A DNA stretch of 64,000 nucleotides from Delphinapterus leucas (taxonomy: Eukaryota > Chordata > Mammalia > Artiodactyla > Monodontidae): contig NW_022098045.1 of NCBI RefSeq assembly GCF_002288925.2, positions 5,553,519 through 5,617,518 of the forward strand, in the 5' to 3' direction. Every line of letters starts with the position of its first letter. Positions within the stretch are counted from its first letter, which is position 1. The position numbers and the translations under genes were made by a program. The notes under the pieces were generated by a model. It ran no database searches, had not been told where the DNA came from, and worked only from the letters and a program-made list of their open reading frames with translations. Shown here in pieces: positions 23,600 to 36,871 of this stretch.

Positions 23600-23985
23600 C
23601 TGTTATGGGCTGAATTTCAGGACCCCCTAAAATTTATATGTTGAAGTCCTAACTTCCAGTACCTCAAATGTGACTATATTTAAAGATAGGTGACTTCAAA
23701 TAGGTGACTACATTTGAATGAGGTTGTTGGAGTGGACTCTAATCAAATATGACTAGGTCCTTTTAAGAAGAAATTAGGACACGGACATGTACAGAGGCAA
23801 AACGATGTGAAGACAGAGGGAGAAGAAGGCTATCCACAAGCCAAGGAGAGAGGCCTCAAGAGAAACAAAGCTGCTAACGCTTGATCTTGGACTTCCAGCC
23901 TCCAGGACTGCGAGAAAATAATTTTTTGTTGTTTAAGCCATCCGGTTTGTGGGGCTTTGTATGACAGCCCTAGCAAACTGGAAAC
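23600..23985 (+). mobile_element. MaLR LTR (MLT1 group), near full length
   Basis: It begins tgttatgggctgaatttcag and contains aaatttatatgttgaagtcc, taacttccagtacctcaaat, aggacacggacatgtacaga, ccaaggagagaggcctcaag, ttgatcttggacttccagcc, tccaggactgcgagaaaata and ttgtttaagccatccggttt, ending in ccctagcaaactgg. These are MLT1-type LTR landmarks in order. No internal retroviral genes flank it, so it is a solo LTR. Confidence 0.75.
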
Positions 23986-24368
23986 CCTCACCCCATTCCT
24001 TTATTTGCTTAATCAATAGTTGAAAGTACCATTAATACCAGTTTATTAAGGGACTGGCTATTCAATCTGTATTTCATGCAACTTCTACGTTTTTTCTGAC
24101 TTCTGCTGTCTCCCTTTCGATCATTCCATGGTTCTTCAACACTCACAAACAACATGAGAGGAACACAGAGACAATAAAACCCCAGTTCTTCTGTTGTACC
24201 TCCTAGCTAACATCCCCGGTTATTAGTGTGATATTGGAGGGAAGGAAACTGTAGGCTAAATAGAGTTTTTGCATAACTCTGTATGTTATTTTGTATGACC
24301 CTAAACATTTTAACAATATAGCCTCTTGCTTTAATGGTTATAAATGTTCATAGATCAACATAAACATA

Positions 24369-24755
24369 GGGGCTTCCCTGGTGGCGCAGTGGTTAAGAAT
24401 CCGCCTGCTAATGCAGGGGACGTGGGTTCAAGCCCTGGTCCGGGAAGATCCCACAGGCTGTGGAGCAACTAAGCCCGTGCACCACAACTACTGAGCCTGC
24501 GCACAACTACTGAGCCTGCGCTCTAGAGCCCACGAGCCACAACTACTGAGCCCATATGCCACAACTACTGAAGCCCACGTGCCTAGGGCCTGTGATCCAC
24601 AACAAGAGAAGCCATCACAATGAGAAGCCCGTGCACCGAAACCAAGAGTAGCCCCTGCTCTCAACAACTAAAGAAAACCCGTGTGCAGCAGCAAAGACCC
24701 AATGCAGCCAAAAATTAAATAAGTGAATAAATAAATAAATTAAAAAATATATATA
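24369..24755 (+). mobile_element. CHR-type SINE, long class, with internal duplication
   Basis: The element starts ggggcttccctggtggcgca and ends in an aaaattaaataagtgaataa tail. It is longer than its relatives because of a perfect 19-bp tandem duplication, cacaactactgagcctgcg, at 24483-24501 and 24502-24520. Imperfect flanking repeats (catagatcaacat / catcgatcaatat) look like the target duplication. Confidence 0.92.
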
Positions 24756-24769
24756 CATCGATCAATATT

Positions 24770-27065
24770 CAACCTACAATACACGGCATGTTGCCCAAGG
24801 CTTGTGAAGATTTCAAGCTACTCAAATAACATAACAACTTAAAGTTGCAACAGGAAAACCATCAGGGTGTTTATATTCAATAATTTTATTATTAAGATAT
24901 TTTATACTAAAAAAACACCCATTAGTCCATCTAATTTTTGGAATTTTAGTTCCAAAAATAAAACTTAGACAACTTGAAAGAATCATTATTTGCTACTCCA
25001 GTTAGTTCAATATTTACAATATAGTCAATGAATCAATTTTCCTCAATGGAAATCTTAAGACTTTTCTAAAAATTTCCAATTATTTTTGGAGAGAATAAGA
25101 TGTAACACAGAAACAGATGGAGAATCAAAAACAAATACTTGTTTTATCATAGTAACTTGGAATTGGGTTTAAGTACTGAGTGAGTCACAGTTTCTGTTCT
25201 TGCAGACCAATTTAACTTCAATAAAATTACGCAGGCTTAATGAAAGAGTCCTCACAATATGTAAAAAAAAGTGTGATGATATGTGTATGCATTTGCTTTG
25301 GGAGTTTTGGAATCCTGGGGGCCTCTAATAATGAATGGATGCTAAAATGAGGCTTTAAAAAGTAATAACAAACCCATTTTCTTCTATCAAGTAACCTAGG
25401 GCATTTCCTTATTAAATCAGAGCATTGCAAAATTTCAGAAAAGGGGTGGGATAAAAATATATTTCTATAATGAAGACAAAACCAAGTTTCCTAGAAAAAG
25501 TAAAGTATCCACCTCCATCCTTAAGAGCATAGGAAGGGGAAATGTTAAAATTTGGAAGTAGGGAGGGGGGCCCAAACTCCTGCTCAGGAGGCTAAGACAG
25601 GGCAGGGCCCGGAGATAGAAGACGGGGTGTTCCAGAGAATTCATGCAAAGTCAAGGCCGAGTCCAGGGCGGGGAGAAAGCAGGCCACCACTGAGAGCTCA
25701 TAGAGACAGGCCTTCCAGAAGCCTTCTAGATCTTCATTTAGGAGAGCAGGATGCCTTTGGAAGAGGAGAGACTGGCAGAGCTGTGATTTTTTGACTTTGC
25801 CCCAGTGGCATGAAATGATTTTGATCAGTTTCCATTTCTAGACCAACCTGCTAATAACCCTCATGTGATTGCATAGGCCCTTTATCCCCCAAACATTCTG
25901 TCTGAGCGTTGATGTGTGAAATCCCTTCAGTGGGTCAAATAGCCACGGCTCCACAATGAGAGATAAAAGGCTTACAGGGAAAATTCACTGAGTTCTTGCC
26001 CATGTGTGAACAGTTGATCACTGACTGATGACAGAGGTTTTCATAGTTTTGGGAAGTGTAGGCAGCAGGGAAGTAGAGGAGTGGGGAGAGAGAAGAGCTC
26101 AAGTTTTTCTTGTTCATCTGGGCCTCTTTCTCTTCAATATTTGGTGACAAATAGAAGTTTCTGTGAAGGTATATTTATGTGGCAGACTTGCTGGGAGCAT
26201 CTAAGCCCCATGGTGCTACCAAGGTTGTGAAGCAGAATTTATGAAGCTGGTTTTTATTGTCTTACTCAGTTCCTGGTGCCACCGGCAGCATGAATAAAGA
26301 AGCTCGTTTTCTCGGAGGACAGTGAACTGATGTTTCATGGACGTATGCAAACCAGCCTCTCTGAGTTCTTGTGATTTATTCAGAAGAGTGGTCATCCCGC
26401 AATTTTTACAAGTCAGCAGCACTTAATCATTAAGTACTATCTTATTTTACTTTATATTCTTCTACAAAGCATTTCAGGCTACTTGCAGGAAATACACTTC
26501 ATCAACATAAACCATCCCATTTTGCTGAAAGAGTTTTGAGTATTGTTGCTCATCGTTGTGAGGGGACAAAAGTCAGGCTTGACCGACTGGAGCAAGTTGG
26601 CATTCTACACCATCAACCTGCCAAGTGAAGCTGACCCAGGCTGTGTCTTCAGGCAGTAACCACCAGCATTTGTGATTAAAATCATACCAGTGCAGGAATT
26701 CACTCTGTTTACGCTGCCTCACTGAGTCATTTTTTAAATGGGCATTTGGTAACCCAAATAAATCTTTCTATAAATGAAAGAAACAGTTTTGAGGGATGTG
26801 GCGGTCTTCCAAATTCCTCATAAGAAAGCCTTCTTCTTTCTCAAAGTTGCCCAAAGTCTTTTTCTTCTTTTTTTATTTTTTAAATGACATGAGAAGTACA
26901 TTCCCATTGTAAAAGACAATACAGAAGCATACAGATATTAAGGTCCACCTTCCCCGAAGAGTTTTTAATGTCTCCTTTTCTAGAATAGAGGTCCTTTCTT
27001 TGCAGCTCTGGGAAGTGGTGAGGAGAGCAGGGCCGGCTCTGGGCCCCTCATCACATCTCTTTCTG
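24770..27065. other. Long stretch without a recognisable gene
   Basis: Single-copy-looking intergenic sequence. A short L1-like patch is near 26885-26930 (gagaagtacattcccattgt). The 80-codon frame at 25552-25794 is GC-richer than its neighbours but has no known motif or splice partners. Confidence 0.4.
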
Positions 27066-27069
27066 TATC

Positions 27070-27425
27070 CTTCCCTGTATTAGTCAGGAGAGGCTCTGCT
27101 GTGTTGCCTGAATAAACAAACCCTCAAACCTTACCCAGATCACTCTTGCAGAGTCTACTGGAGGTTCAGCAGCTCCCTTCCAAGTGATGACTTGGGAATC
27201 CAGGTTGCTTTCACCTTACAGCTACTCTATCTGGAACACAAGACTTCAAGTGACACTGAAGCAGGGGATGAGTGAGAATTCACATGTGTTCTCAACTGCC
27301 GTAGGCTGGAAATGACACGCATCACTTCCATTTCTAATTCATTGGCTGGAGCCTGAGCATGGCCCCAAATTAACTTCAAGGGAGGCTGGGAAGTGTTCCT
27401 GTGTGCCCAGGAATGAGAGGAAAAA
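27070..27425. repeat. Old interspersed repeat, family not assigned
   Basis: Words such as tattagtcaggagaggctct, gaaatgacacgcatcacttc, aattcattggctggagcctg and catggccccaaattaacttc belong to a widely dispersed mammalian repeat that I recognise but cannot name. Non-coding. Confidence 0.45.
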
Positions 27426-27959
27426 TAATTAAGATGAGCACTGCTAAATTTCTACCATATTCCATCTCTCCCTAATGTTCTTTCCACCCCAGCCCCCTTG
27501 CACTCAGCAGTGATGACCCGACTTGTCTGTAGGTATCTCTATACCCATTCCTGAGCAGTAAACTCTCTGAGGCAGGTTGGAGGCTAAGAAAGAAGAAGGT
27601 TTGGATACGGGTGTGATATATGGAAGGGAACTAAATCCCTCGATGGATAAGGTTCCCATGCTTGAGAAGGGACTAGCCAGCAGAAACCAACTTTCCTTTC
27701 CCCAAACCTATTTACTACCTGACCCTACCATGGTATGATAGATGGGGTAGTAGAGTTCTCCATCCGGTCCTGCCACTGTATAATGAGGGGGGTTGTGCAG
27801 TTTTCTCCTGTGAGAGTCAGTTTCTAGAGAGGAGAATCTGATTTCTACATAGCCCTTGAGAACAGACTAGATAATAATGTAGGAAAAGTTTTGAAATACT
27901 CACGATTTACCCTTAGAGGTTTATGAACTTTCTGTTTACTAGCTTTTAAAGTATCCTAT

Positions 27960-28296
27960 GGGACTTCCCTGGTGGTGCAGTGGTTAAGAATCCTCCTGCC
28001 AATTCAGGGGACATGGGTTCGAGCCCTGGTCCGGGAAGATCCCACATGCCACGGGGCAACTAACCCCGTGTGCCACAACTACTGAGCCTGCGCTCTAGAG
28101 CCTGCGAGCCACAACTACTGAAGCCCGCACGCGTAGAGCCCGTGCTCCGTAATTAGAGAAGCCACCGCAGTGAGAAGCCTGTGCACCGCAACGAAGAGTA
28201 GCCCCGGCTCGCAGCAACTAGAGAAAGCCCACGTGCAGCAACGAAGACCCAACACAGCCAAAAATAAATAAATAAATAAATTTATTTTTAAAAAAA
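27960..28296 (+). mobile_element. CHR-type SINE, long class
   Basis: Full-length long form: gggacttccctggtggtgca, B box gggttcgagccctgg, gaagagtagccccggctcgc, gaagacccaacacagccaaa, and an (aaat)n tail. No convincing target duplication is visible. Confidence 0.93.
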
Positions 28297-28299
28297 GAG

Positions 28300-29286
28300 A
28301 GAAGTAAGACAGACACAAGTAGCTAAACAGAAGTAAAACAGACCATGTTAAGGTCTCCTTTCCCCAAATTGGAGGCTTTGAGAGGGTCAGTGACTTCTCT
28401 TGGGTATCCAGTAAGAGGTGAGGCTAGGTCTCCGGGTTCTCAAGTTACTCTTCCGACCACAAGACCACACTTCCTTCCGCTCCTATTGATATGCAGAGAA
28501 GACTGTAAAATGTAAGCAGCCAGGGTGGTGACAGGGCAGGAAGGAAAACACCACAGTGTTACTTCACAAGACTACAAAATCAAATCTGAATTTAGATGAC
28601 CCTTTTAAGAAACCGCTTTGTAAATTCAATAGGAGGCTCTCAATGTAATTTAAATGAAGGAAACAACTTATTAAAAACCTACCATATGCTAGGCACTGAT
28701 AAGTACCAGGGATACAAAGAATGCACAAAATGAAGTTCCTTCCATCATGTGTTAAAAATCATCACTGAACAATGAACAGCGGTGTGGTATGCAATGTAGC
28801 CCAGCCCAGATCCCCTTCGCAGGCTGGGGCAGCCATCCTCCAGCTGCTACGAGGGCCTTGGCTAACAGCTCATACCCATGACTTTCTCCAGAGTCTTGAC
28901 CTTGGCTGAGTGGAGCCACTTCACTGGAGACTACTGAGAGTCTCCCCTGTCCAAGGGTAACTGAGGACTGACTCATTTCCACTCCTTCGTATTCCTTCCC
29001 AGACTCTACCTAGGAAGATATCCTTGCTCAGCTCTTTCCCATACTGCTTCTTCCCTTCCTTCAGCTTTTCCTAAAGAACATTAGCTCAACAAAGTACACA
29101 TACTAGAACCCTTTTCTCAGGCTCTTCATCTACAAAACCCACCTTGAATAGGTGTTTCTTTAGGTTACAGAGTAATCTCCTAGATGCATTGTCTAGGGTA
29201 GGATTAGTAACATTATGTAGTCTGTACACATTTTAAAAGACCCCAACATTTTCTCCTACCTATAGGACACTTAGCACGTTACCTTA
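28300..29286. other. No gene recognised
   Basis: Intergenic DNA. A MIR/L2-like fragment (accatatgctaggcactgat, aagtaccagggatacaaaga) is at about 28680-28740. Confidence 0.4.
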
Positions 29287-29302
29287 CATCCCCTCCATTT
29301 TT

Positions 29303-29514
29303 TTTTTTTTTTTTTTTTTTTTGCGGTATGTGGGCCTCTCATTGTTGTGGCCTCTCCCGTTGCTGAGCACAGGTTCCGGAAGCGCAGGTTCAGTGGCCAT
29401 GGCTCACGGGCCTAGCCGCTCCACGGCATGTGGGATCCTCCCGGACCGGGGCACGAACCCGTGTCCCCTGCATGGCAGGCGGACTCTCAACCACTGCGCC
29501 ACCAGGGAAGCCCC
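29303..29514 (-). mobile_element. CHR-type SINE with about 16-bp target duplication
   Basis: Antisense short-class copy. The duplication catcccctccattttt lies at 29287-29302 and 29515-29530; the T run makes the inner edge ambiguous. One base is missing in ctgcatggcaggcgg relative to other copies. Confidence 0.94.
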
Positions 29515-29612
29515 CATCCCCTCCATTTTTGTTCTAAAGACTAAAAATCTCGTTTTTCAATATGAATTTCAGTGAATTTTTTTTTGGCACTTAAGAGATA
29601 TTCTTTGGGAAG

Positions 29613-30516
29613 AAATACAGACGGCACATGAAAATATGCTCAACATTGCTAATTACTAGAGAAATGCAAATCGAAACTACAATGAGGTATCATCTCACAC
29701 CTGTCAGAACGGCCAGTTAAAAAGTCTACAAATAACAAATGCTGGAGAGGGTGTGGAGAAAACGGAACCCTCCTACACTGTTGGTGGGAATGTAAATTGG
29801 TGCAGCCACTGTGGAAAACAGTATGGAGTTTCCTCAGAAAACTAAAAATAGAATTACCATGTGATCCAGCAATCCCACTCCTGGGCATATCCAGACAAAA
29901 CTATAATTCAAAAAGATACATGCACCCCTAAGTTCATAGCAGCACTATTCACAATAGCTAAGACATGGAAACAACCCAAATGTCCATCAACAGATGAATG
30001 GATAAAGAAGATGTGGTACATATATACAATGGAATACGACAAAGCCATAAAAAAACAGAAATATTGCCATTTGCAGCAACATTGATGCAACTAGAGATTA
30101 TCATACTAAGCGAACTAAGTCATAAAGAGAAAGACAAATACTGTATGATATCACTTTTAGGTGGAATCTAAAATATGGCACAAATGAACCTATCTATGAA
30201 ACAGAAACAGAATCACAGACATAGAGAACAGACTGGTGGTTGCCGAGGGGTAGGGGGTTGGGGGAGGGATGGAGAGGGAGGCTGGGGTTAGCAGATGTAA
30301 GCTTTTATATATAGAATGGATGAACAACAAGATCGTACTGTATAGCACGGAGAGCTATATTCAATATCCTATGATAAACCATAATGCAAAAGAATATTTT
30401 TTAAAAAAGAATGTATATATGTATAACTGAATCACTTTGCTGTACAGCAGAAATTAATACAACATTGTAAATCAACTATACTTCAATTAAAAAAAAAATT
30501 GACCAAAAAAAAAAAA
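29613..30516 (+). mobile_element. 5'-truncated L1 (ORF2 end plus 3' UTR)
   Basis: The last part of L1 ORF2 and its 3' UTR run continuously: tagagaaatgcaaatcgaaa, ctacaatgaggtatcatctc, gttggtgggaatgtaaattg, aacccaaatgtccatcaaca, gaaacagaatcacagacata, and caactatacttcaatt plus an A-rich tail. Imperfect flanking repeats around attctttgg (about 29599 and 30517) look like the target duplication. The reading frame is broken, so it is inactive. Confidence 0.88.
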
Positions 30517-30530
30517 TTCTTTGGAGAATG

Positions 30531-31575
30531 GACTAACATAATAGGACAGTAAATATGTATGTATCTATATGAATGATATGTGTTTTAGCACTTTCTCGTA
30601 ACTGTGTGGTCATTAAAAGCCATTTCTGTTATTAAAAAAAAAAGGTTTTCCATGCTCACTATACAATAATAGAATAAAAACTACCTAGGTGGAAACTGGT
30701 GGTCTTACTGTTGAGGCAGTCATTCTCAGCAAACCTCCAACCAGGTGTTGCATAGGACATGCAGCTATTGTGTTCCTTATCCATGCATTTCAACAAATGA
30801 ACTGCGACTGCAATGCCAACCTTATTCAAATTTAATGTATTTTTATTATAATACCAGTTTTCATGGTGGGTGTAACTCCTGCTGTCCATTCTCCTAACCC
30901 TCACAGTTTGGTGCCTCTAATCACATTCTCCTTTTCGAACCTCCTAAGTAGTTAAGGCATAAATATCCCACCACCAACACCTTAAATATTAATAAATGAG
31001 GTTAAATTATTAGAAACAAGATTAAAGTATTGGAGCCATCTCCAAAATGTGCCTCTCCTCCCACTCTGCCCACCAACCATCAAGAGATGATTGATTAGTT
31101 AAAGAGAAAGACAAGGCAATGTTAAAGAAAAAATTATTCATGACTCTTGTTAGAGACAGTCAGGCAGGCAGACTTCATTCAAGGGAGACTACCTCCATGG
31201 GGTGTTGTGGTAGCTGACAGAGATCTGACCCAACTGCAACCCGAAAAAGGACAAGAGGGGATTTAGAGCCAAGCAGGAGGATAGGGGTTAGTGGATGGAA
31301 AATTACTAAGAGAAATCATCAGGGGTGAGAAGGATTCATGCTAGAACACTCGACAGAATTCTTGCTAAAGGCAGGTCAGAGTGATAAGGTATTGAGGGTG
31401 GGGGATTTTCACTAAACTGATTTAGCAGGATTCTTGCTCAGCTGGATTCTCCAAGGACAGAGAGCGAAGCCGTAGGCCTGGCCCGGTCCAGCAAAGGACT
31501 TATAGGAGGTCAAGGAGAGACCTCTCCTAGATCAAGGAGAGAGCCATAACCAAGAGTCAATGGAGGTTATAAAGT
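30531..31575. other. No gene recognised
   Basis: Intergenic. The stretch 31140-31560 (agacagtcaggcaggcagac, tgacccaactgcaacccgaa, aggaggataggggttagtgg) has a repeat-like look but I cannot place it. The 81-codon minus frame at 30659-30904 has no known motif. Confidence 0.35.
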
Positions 31576-31579
31576 TAGT

Positions 31580-31815
31580 GCAATAATAACTAACCATTAG
31601 TATGGACAGTTGCTATTCTAAGAGCTCCACAATATTAATTTGTTTAATCTTCACAATGATATACGTGCAGATACTATTATTACCCCCATTTTACAAGTGA
31701 GGGAACTGAGACACAGAAAACTTAAGCAGATTTCCCAAAGTCTCCCAACAATGGCTGAAGGATTTAAATGTAGGAAGTCTGGTTACTGAATCCATTGTCC
31801 CAATAAGACATACTG
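31580..31815 (-). mobile_element. MIR-type SINE
   Basis: Antisense MIR landmarks: tgtttaatcttcacaatgat, actattattacccccatttt, acaagtgagggaactgagac and caatggctgaaggatttaaa. Confidence 0.6.
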
Positions 31816-31829
31816 CCTTTTTGTGTGAG

Positions 31830-34725
31830 AGAGAAGAATTAAAGCCTGAGATCTGGGGATAGGTTTTATAGCTGACAGAGTGAGCTGGAAGTTCTGACAG
31901 AATAATTTATAATCCCATCTTGCTGGTTACTATACCATAGTTACAGAAAGAATTTTAGATTAAGCAGGTCAGTTTCTAAGATGATCTGCAGCCCCTTAAA
32001 TGAAGAGAGCTGAAAGTATGGGTAATATTTATTTTTTAATCGAAAATATTTTCATAGTTGGGTAATACTTATTCAAATGCAGGTGTACACCAATGTTTCC
32101 TTTTAAAAAAACAGTTCTTACTGTACATTTGTATACTTGCATTTTAAGAGGACAGGAAGTGCAAATTTTAGAAAACTCTCTTCCTTGAAAACTCTCTTAG
32201 AGCTCATTAAAAACTGAATTTTTTCATTCTTTAGGGCATTAGTAGATGTTGCAACAGTGCAGTCTCATTAGGATTTTGTATTTAGTGCTTCTGGTTTATA
32301 ATGTCGTTTATTATACAAAGAACACAGTATTATGGCTATAATCTGAAAACACAGAGACAGCAGTTACAAAGTAGGTCTGGAAAACAAGATTACCAGTTTG
32401 GAATGGAAACAAGGAAACATCAAGCCCCAGATTTTAGGAGAAATGGGTTGTAAATAATACATACAGTGATGGATCTTCTTTCTTAGTGTATCTTTTTTTT
32501 TTCCCCCCCAAATTGGTCCGAGATCGTGCTATCATCAGAACCACTCCTCTAAAGTAAGAAATTATCTCTAATAAACATTTCTTTTATTTGGAATGGTTAA
32601 CAGTATTAGACCATTAAAACTCTAACACAGGTTACTTTCCCAGCTGCTATCATGGAGCAAAAGACTACAATATAGAACAGATAGATTTTGCTTGAGTGAA
32701 AGGAAAGAAAAAGAACAGGTCTGGAATGTGGGGTATTGCGTGGGAGATAGTCTGCCCGTGTTGAGTAATGAAGTGGCTCTGAGATATAAAGCACATGGTA
32801 GGAGGAAATCGGCAAAGGGAAGGATTTCTCAAAATACATTTTGGCTTTGTTGGAGATCAGCAGGCTTTTTTTTTTTTGGTGGTAGTGGATCTGGAATGTC
32901 TTTTTCCAAGGTCATGAGATGGAGCCATATCCATTTGGAATCATTTAAGAGTTGTTTTGCTTAATGTGGTACAGATAAATGGTTCATCTTTTGTAGTGGT
33001 CATCCTTTGGAATCAGTCACCTAGTAGTAAGAACCCACCCTCCACCCAACTGTCCCAATCTGGTGATCCATGGTGATAAGACCAGACCAGCCATGCCCCA
33101 ACCCCCATGCTACTCCACCATCATTTCCATTTCGTATAAGGTGGTTCCTTCATTCTGCCTCTCAGCTGCAGTTCACTGTACGAATGATGACTATTTGACC
33201 TAAGGTGGACCAATCAGAGCACTTTCCCTAAGAATATGGAATTGAGGTGGATGTGGAGTAGAGGGAAGAAAAAAGAGAGGGGAGGAGGAGATTGACTCAA
33301 TTTCCCTGTGAGGTAGAGTGGTGACCTGCAAACTCAGGAGTTGTGGGTAGCCTTTCTGCCAGACAGACAGGGGAACAGAGAAAGCTAGGGTGCAGGAACA
33401 GAAGAATGCAATGGTTACACAGAGAGAAACAGAGAGACACAGAGGAAATCCAGGTGTGGCTCTTTCTGAGGCTGAGCTTCCCTTTATGCTTCTGTAAGTT
33501 ACCTCTGTAGTGATATAATAAATGCTCCTTGTTTGCTTAATTTAATTCACCTGGATTTGTTTTTAATAACTAAAGAAATCTCAAACGGATACACCTTCTT
33601 CTCTTATCACCCTAATGCTATGCAGTTCAAGTGTTTTTCTCTTTTTGAACCAGGAGGAAAAAGCAACAAATTCTTCAACACAGGTCCTTCTGGCTTGTGG
33701 CCTCTGTATGTATTTTATGGCTTGTGGAACATGAAAATCACATCAACTTTGTTAGCTTCTGTCACACCTGATGTGTGGGAGCATTGTTGGTGCTTAGGCT
33801 TAAGTTGAGAAATACGGTTTAAAATTGAGATAATGATGTGAAAGCATCTAGCATGATGTCTTCCCAGTAGATAGGAGGTAATTAGGTTCCATTGGATACA
33901 AGGAACAGAGACTCACCCATTATTTTTTTAAACAGTGAGGTCTTGGAAGGATATTCACAGACAAAAGGAATCTCTGCTAAGAGCTAAGGCCTGGCTTGGC
34001 AACTCTAAGAACTGGATTTTCTAGTTAGCTGCTCAGTAGCAGAAATTTGTTGACCTTACACAGTGATGGTGACTTTGTCTCTGCATTTACTGCTTCTGCT
34101 TCTACTGACCTACTTGCTCACCTTCTCTTCAGCCCCATTTCTCTCCCTCATTGTTTCTCCTCATGCATTATGTCTCCTTTCTTGTAGCTTCAGCTTATTT
34201 TATAACTTTTGAATGCCCATGACCTTTTATAGCCCTGACTACCATTTCTCATCTGGGTGGTTTTTTCCCTGCCACCTACACCTGGCTGATTCTTTTTTTT
34301 TTTTTTCTCCTTCTACATTTTAGAAAGGGAGTCTGATTTGTCTAGTTAATCTCTGTTTCAGAGGAGCGCTTGTGTTACTGTCCTCATAATATCGTGGTTT
34401 CTATGAGCCTCTATATTGGGTGCCCTCTGTTCAAAGTCAGAGCTGGATGGTAATAGGGATGACAGGTGTTACGAAAGAGCTGAGTGAGACCATGAGACCA
34501 TGGTGATCATGACGGCCCAGAGCTGCCTGCTCAGGAGGGACTGTGGACAGGATTCACTTATTTAAGGTAGCTCTCAGTAAGTCTTTCTTTTCCTTTTTTT
34601 CTTTCTAGCATAGTGACCTGGGGAAACACCTTTCAAGACATGTTCCATCTTTCACATTGGTATAGTCCTTATGCATATGGAAAGTCCCCGGAAGACGACT
34701 TGCGCCTAGAGATTATTTCAGTTGT
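31830..34725. other. Long stretch without a recognisable gene
   Basis: No exon, RNA gene or clear repeat. Short T-rich tracts lie near 32490-32510, 32868-32879 and 34293-34308. The frames at 32692-32964 and 33533-33808 have no recognisable domains. Confidence 0.4.
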
Positions 34726-34997
34726 CCTGTATAGCACTTCTCAAAGTGTGGTCAGCAGACTACGGGGAGATCCTCTCTGGAGTCTTTGAGGTCAAAATTA
34801 CTTTTATTATAATGCTAAGATGGTACAATCTTATAATCTTGTCTCTCTGTGTTGACATTTGCACTAATGGTGTAAAGCAATGGTGGTTAAAATTGCTGGC
34901 ACCTCAGCGTGGCTCAAGGCAGTGGCACTGAACTGTATTAGGAATCATTGTTTTTCTCACTGTCATGCACTCACAGTAAAAACCAAACCACATACAC

Positions 34998-35019
34998 ACA
35001 CGCACACACACACACACAA
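34998..35019 (+). repeat. (CA)n short microsatellite
   Basis: A short cacacacacgcacacacaca run inside the hAT remnant. Confidence 0.8.
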
Positions 35020-35318
35020 AGCCAGTTTCTCTTAAGAATGTCCTTGAAGGAGCAAGGATTTATTTTATTAAATCCTGACACATGGTTATACATTTATTCT
35101 ATGTTTAAAAAACTGGAAAATGTACATAAAGCATTTCTGCTGCACACAGAAAAGTACAATAATTGTCTTTAGTAAGTACATGTGTGTTTGAGACAGAAGC
35201 TGAACTACCTGCTTTTCTCGTGGGACATCATTTTCACTTGGAAAAAATGACGGATAGAAAAACTATGGTTATTCAGACGCAGGCATTTGGCAGATACTTC
35301 ATTAAAAATGCATGCAGT

Positions 35319-35520
35319 GGGCTTCCCTGGTGGCGCAGTGGTTGAGAGTCCGCCTGCCGATGCAGGGGACACAGGTTCATGCTCTGGTCCGGGAAGATCC
35401 CACATGCCGTGGAGCAGCTGGGCCCGTGAGCCATGGCCGCTGAACCTGCGCGTCTGGAGCCTGTGCTCCGCAATGGGAGAGGTCACAACAGTGAGAGGCC
35501 CGCGTACAGCAAAAAAAAAA
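35319..35520 (+). mobile_element. CHR-type SINE inside the hAT transposase remnant
   Basis: Short-class copy starting gggcttccctggtggcgcag with a short A tail. The flanks gcatgcagtg and gcatgaagtg match at 9 of 10 bases and are the probable target duplication. It splits the decayed transposase frame. Confidence 0.93.
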
Positions 35521-35783
35521 AGCATGAAGTGAACCTGTCACTTCAAGGAAAACAACTGATAGTGTTTATTGCCAATGAGAAAAATGGAGCGAAAATTAGA
35601 ATTTGGGGAAGTTTGTATTCACTACTGTGAGCTTGATAGTTTCCCAATACTTAAAAACTTTACTAATGAGATTGGTGGTGATATTAGTGAATATAATTTT
35701 TGATATTATATAATGAAATATATTAACATTTTGGAGATCTGCGTAACTCAGTGAAGCAATCCTTTCCAAATGACTGATGCTTT

Positions 35784-36113
35784 TTTAAAAAAATTTATTT
35801 ATTTTATTTATTTATTTTTGGCTGCGTTGGGTCTTCATTGCTGCGGGCTTTCTCTAGTTGTGGCGAGCGGGGGCCACTCTTCATTGCGGTGCATGGGCTT
35901 CTCATTGTAGTGGCTTCTCTTGCTCTGGAGTATGGGCTCTAGAAAGCAGGTTCAGTAGTTGTGGCTTGCGGGCTCTAGGGCGCAGGCTCAGTAGTTGTGG
36001 CGCCCGAGCTTAGTTGCTCCACGGCATGTGGGATCCTCCCGGACCAGGGGCTTGAACCTGTGTCCCTTGCATTGGCAGGCGGATTCTTAACCACTGTGCC
36101 ACCAGGGAAGCCC
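35784..36113 (-). mobile_element. CHR-type SINE, long class, inside the hAT remnant
   Basis: Antisense long-class copy: (attt)n tail, ggctgcgttgggtcttcatt, and ccaccagggaagccc. The flanks gactgatgcttt (35772-35783) and gaccgatgcttt (36114-36125) match at 11 of 12 bases. Confidence 0.94.
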
Positions 36114-36681
36114 GACCGATGCTTTATGTTACAAAATCATGCTGGGTAAAAGATCCACTCAAAATGCAAGATAGACCAATGGATTTTATTGTGATAGAGT
36201 TTAAAATCTCATTATATGGTTTCAGATTCCACATTGTAACTAAGCTTTAGGATACTGCCCTTGTTGAGTTTTAGTATAGCATCAACAAGAAATATCCACA
36301 ATTATCTAAAAAGTTTATTAAAACCCTTTTCTAATAACATATCTGTTTGGGCCAGATTCTCTTCATATACTTAAAACAACATATGACAACAGAATGAATG
36401 TAGGAGGAGATATGAGAAGTCTTCTGGTAACCCAGACATTAAGAAAATTGCCAAAATGTAGAACAATGCCTCCTTTTTTGCGCTAATTGGTTTTTGTTTT
36501 GTACAAATGTTTTATAAAAATAACATTTATGCTAACAAGTAGTAGCATTGTTATTTTTGATAGAATTTATAAATAAAAATTTAAAGAATTTTTCAGTTCT
36601 AATTTCTAATGCTATAAGTATTTATTGATATAATCCACATAAAGTTTTTTGAGGGCCTCAGTAATGTTTAAGAGTGTAAAG

Positions 36682-36871
36682 CAGTGGTGTGCAGGCTGGC
36701 TGGCACTGGCTCATGTCAGTCAAGGTGAGCATCTCTTTCCAACTCTGTGTTCAATGACATCATATTTATGGCTTGAAATCGGACATGGAGAGAGTATTTG
36801 CAAAACAAAAATCAGCAAATGTACAGAGATTTTTAAAAAAATGTTTATTAAACATTTACCAGTATATTACT
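36682..36871. mobile_element. Small DNA element nested in the hAT remnant
   Basis: The hAT 3' terminal text runs cagtaatgtttaagagtgta then aag, is broken by about 190 bp, and resumes ggactcctgagaccaaaaaa. The inserted block starts cagtggtgtgcaggctggct and its right end, read in reverse, gives a related ctggtaaatgtttaataaac end. Flanking 8-mers gtgtaaag (36674-36681) and ctgtaaag (36872-36879) fit an 8-bp hAT duplication with one mismatch. Confidence 0.5.
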
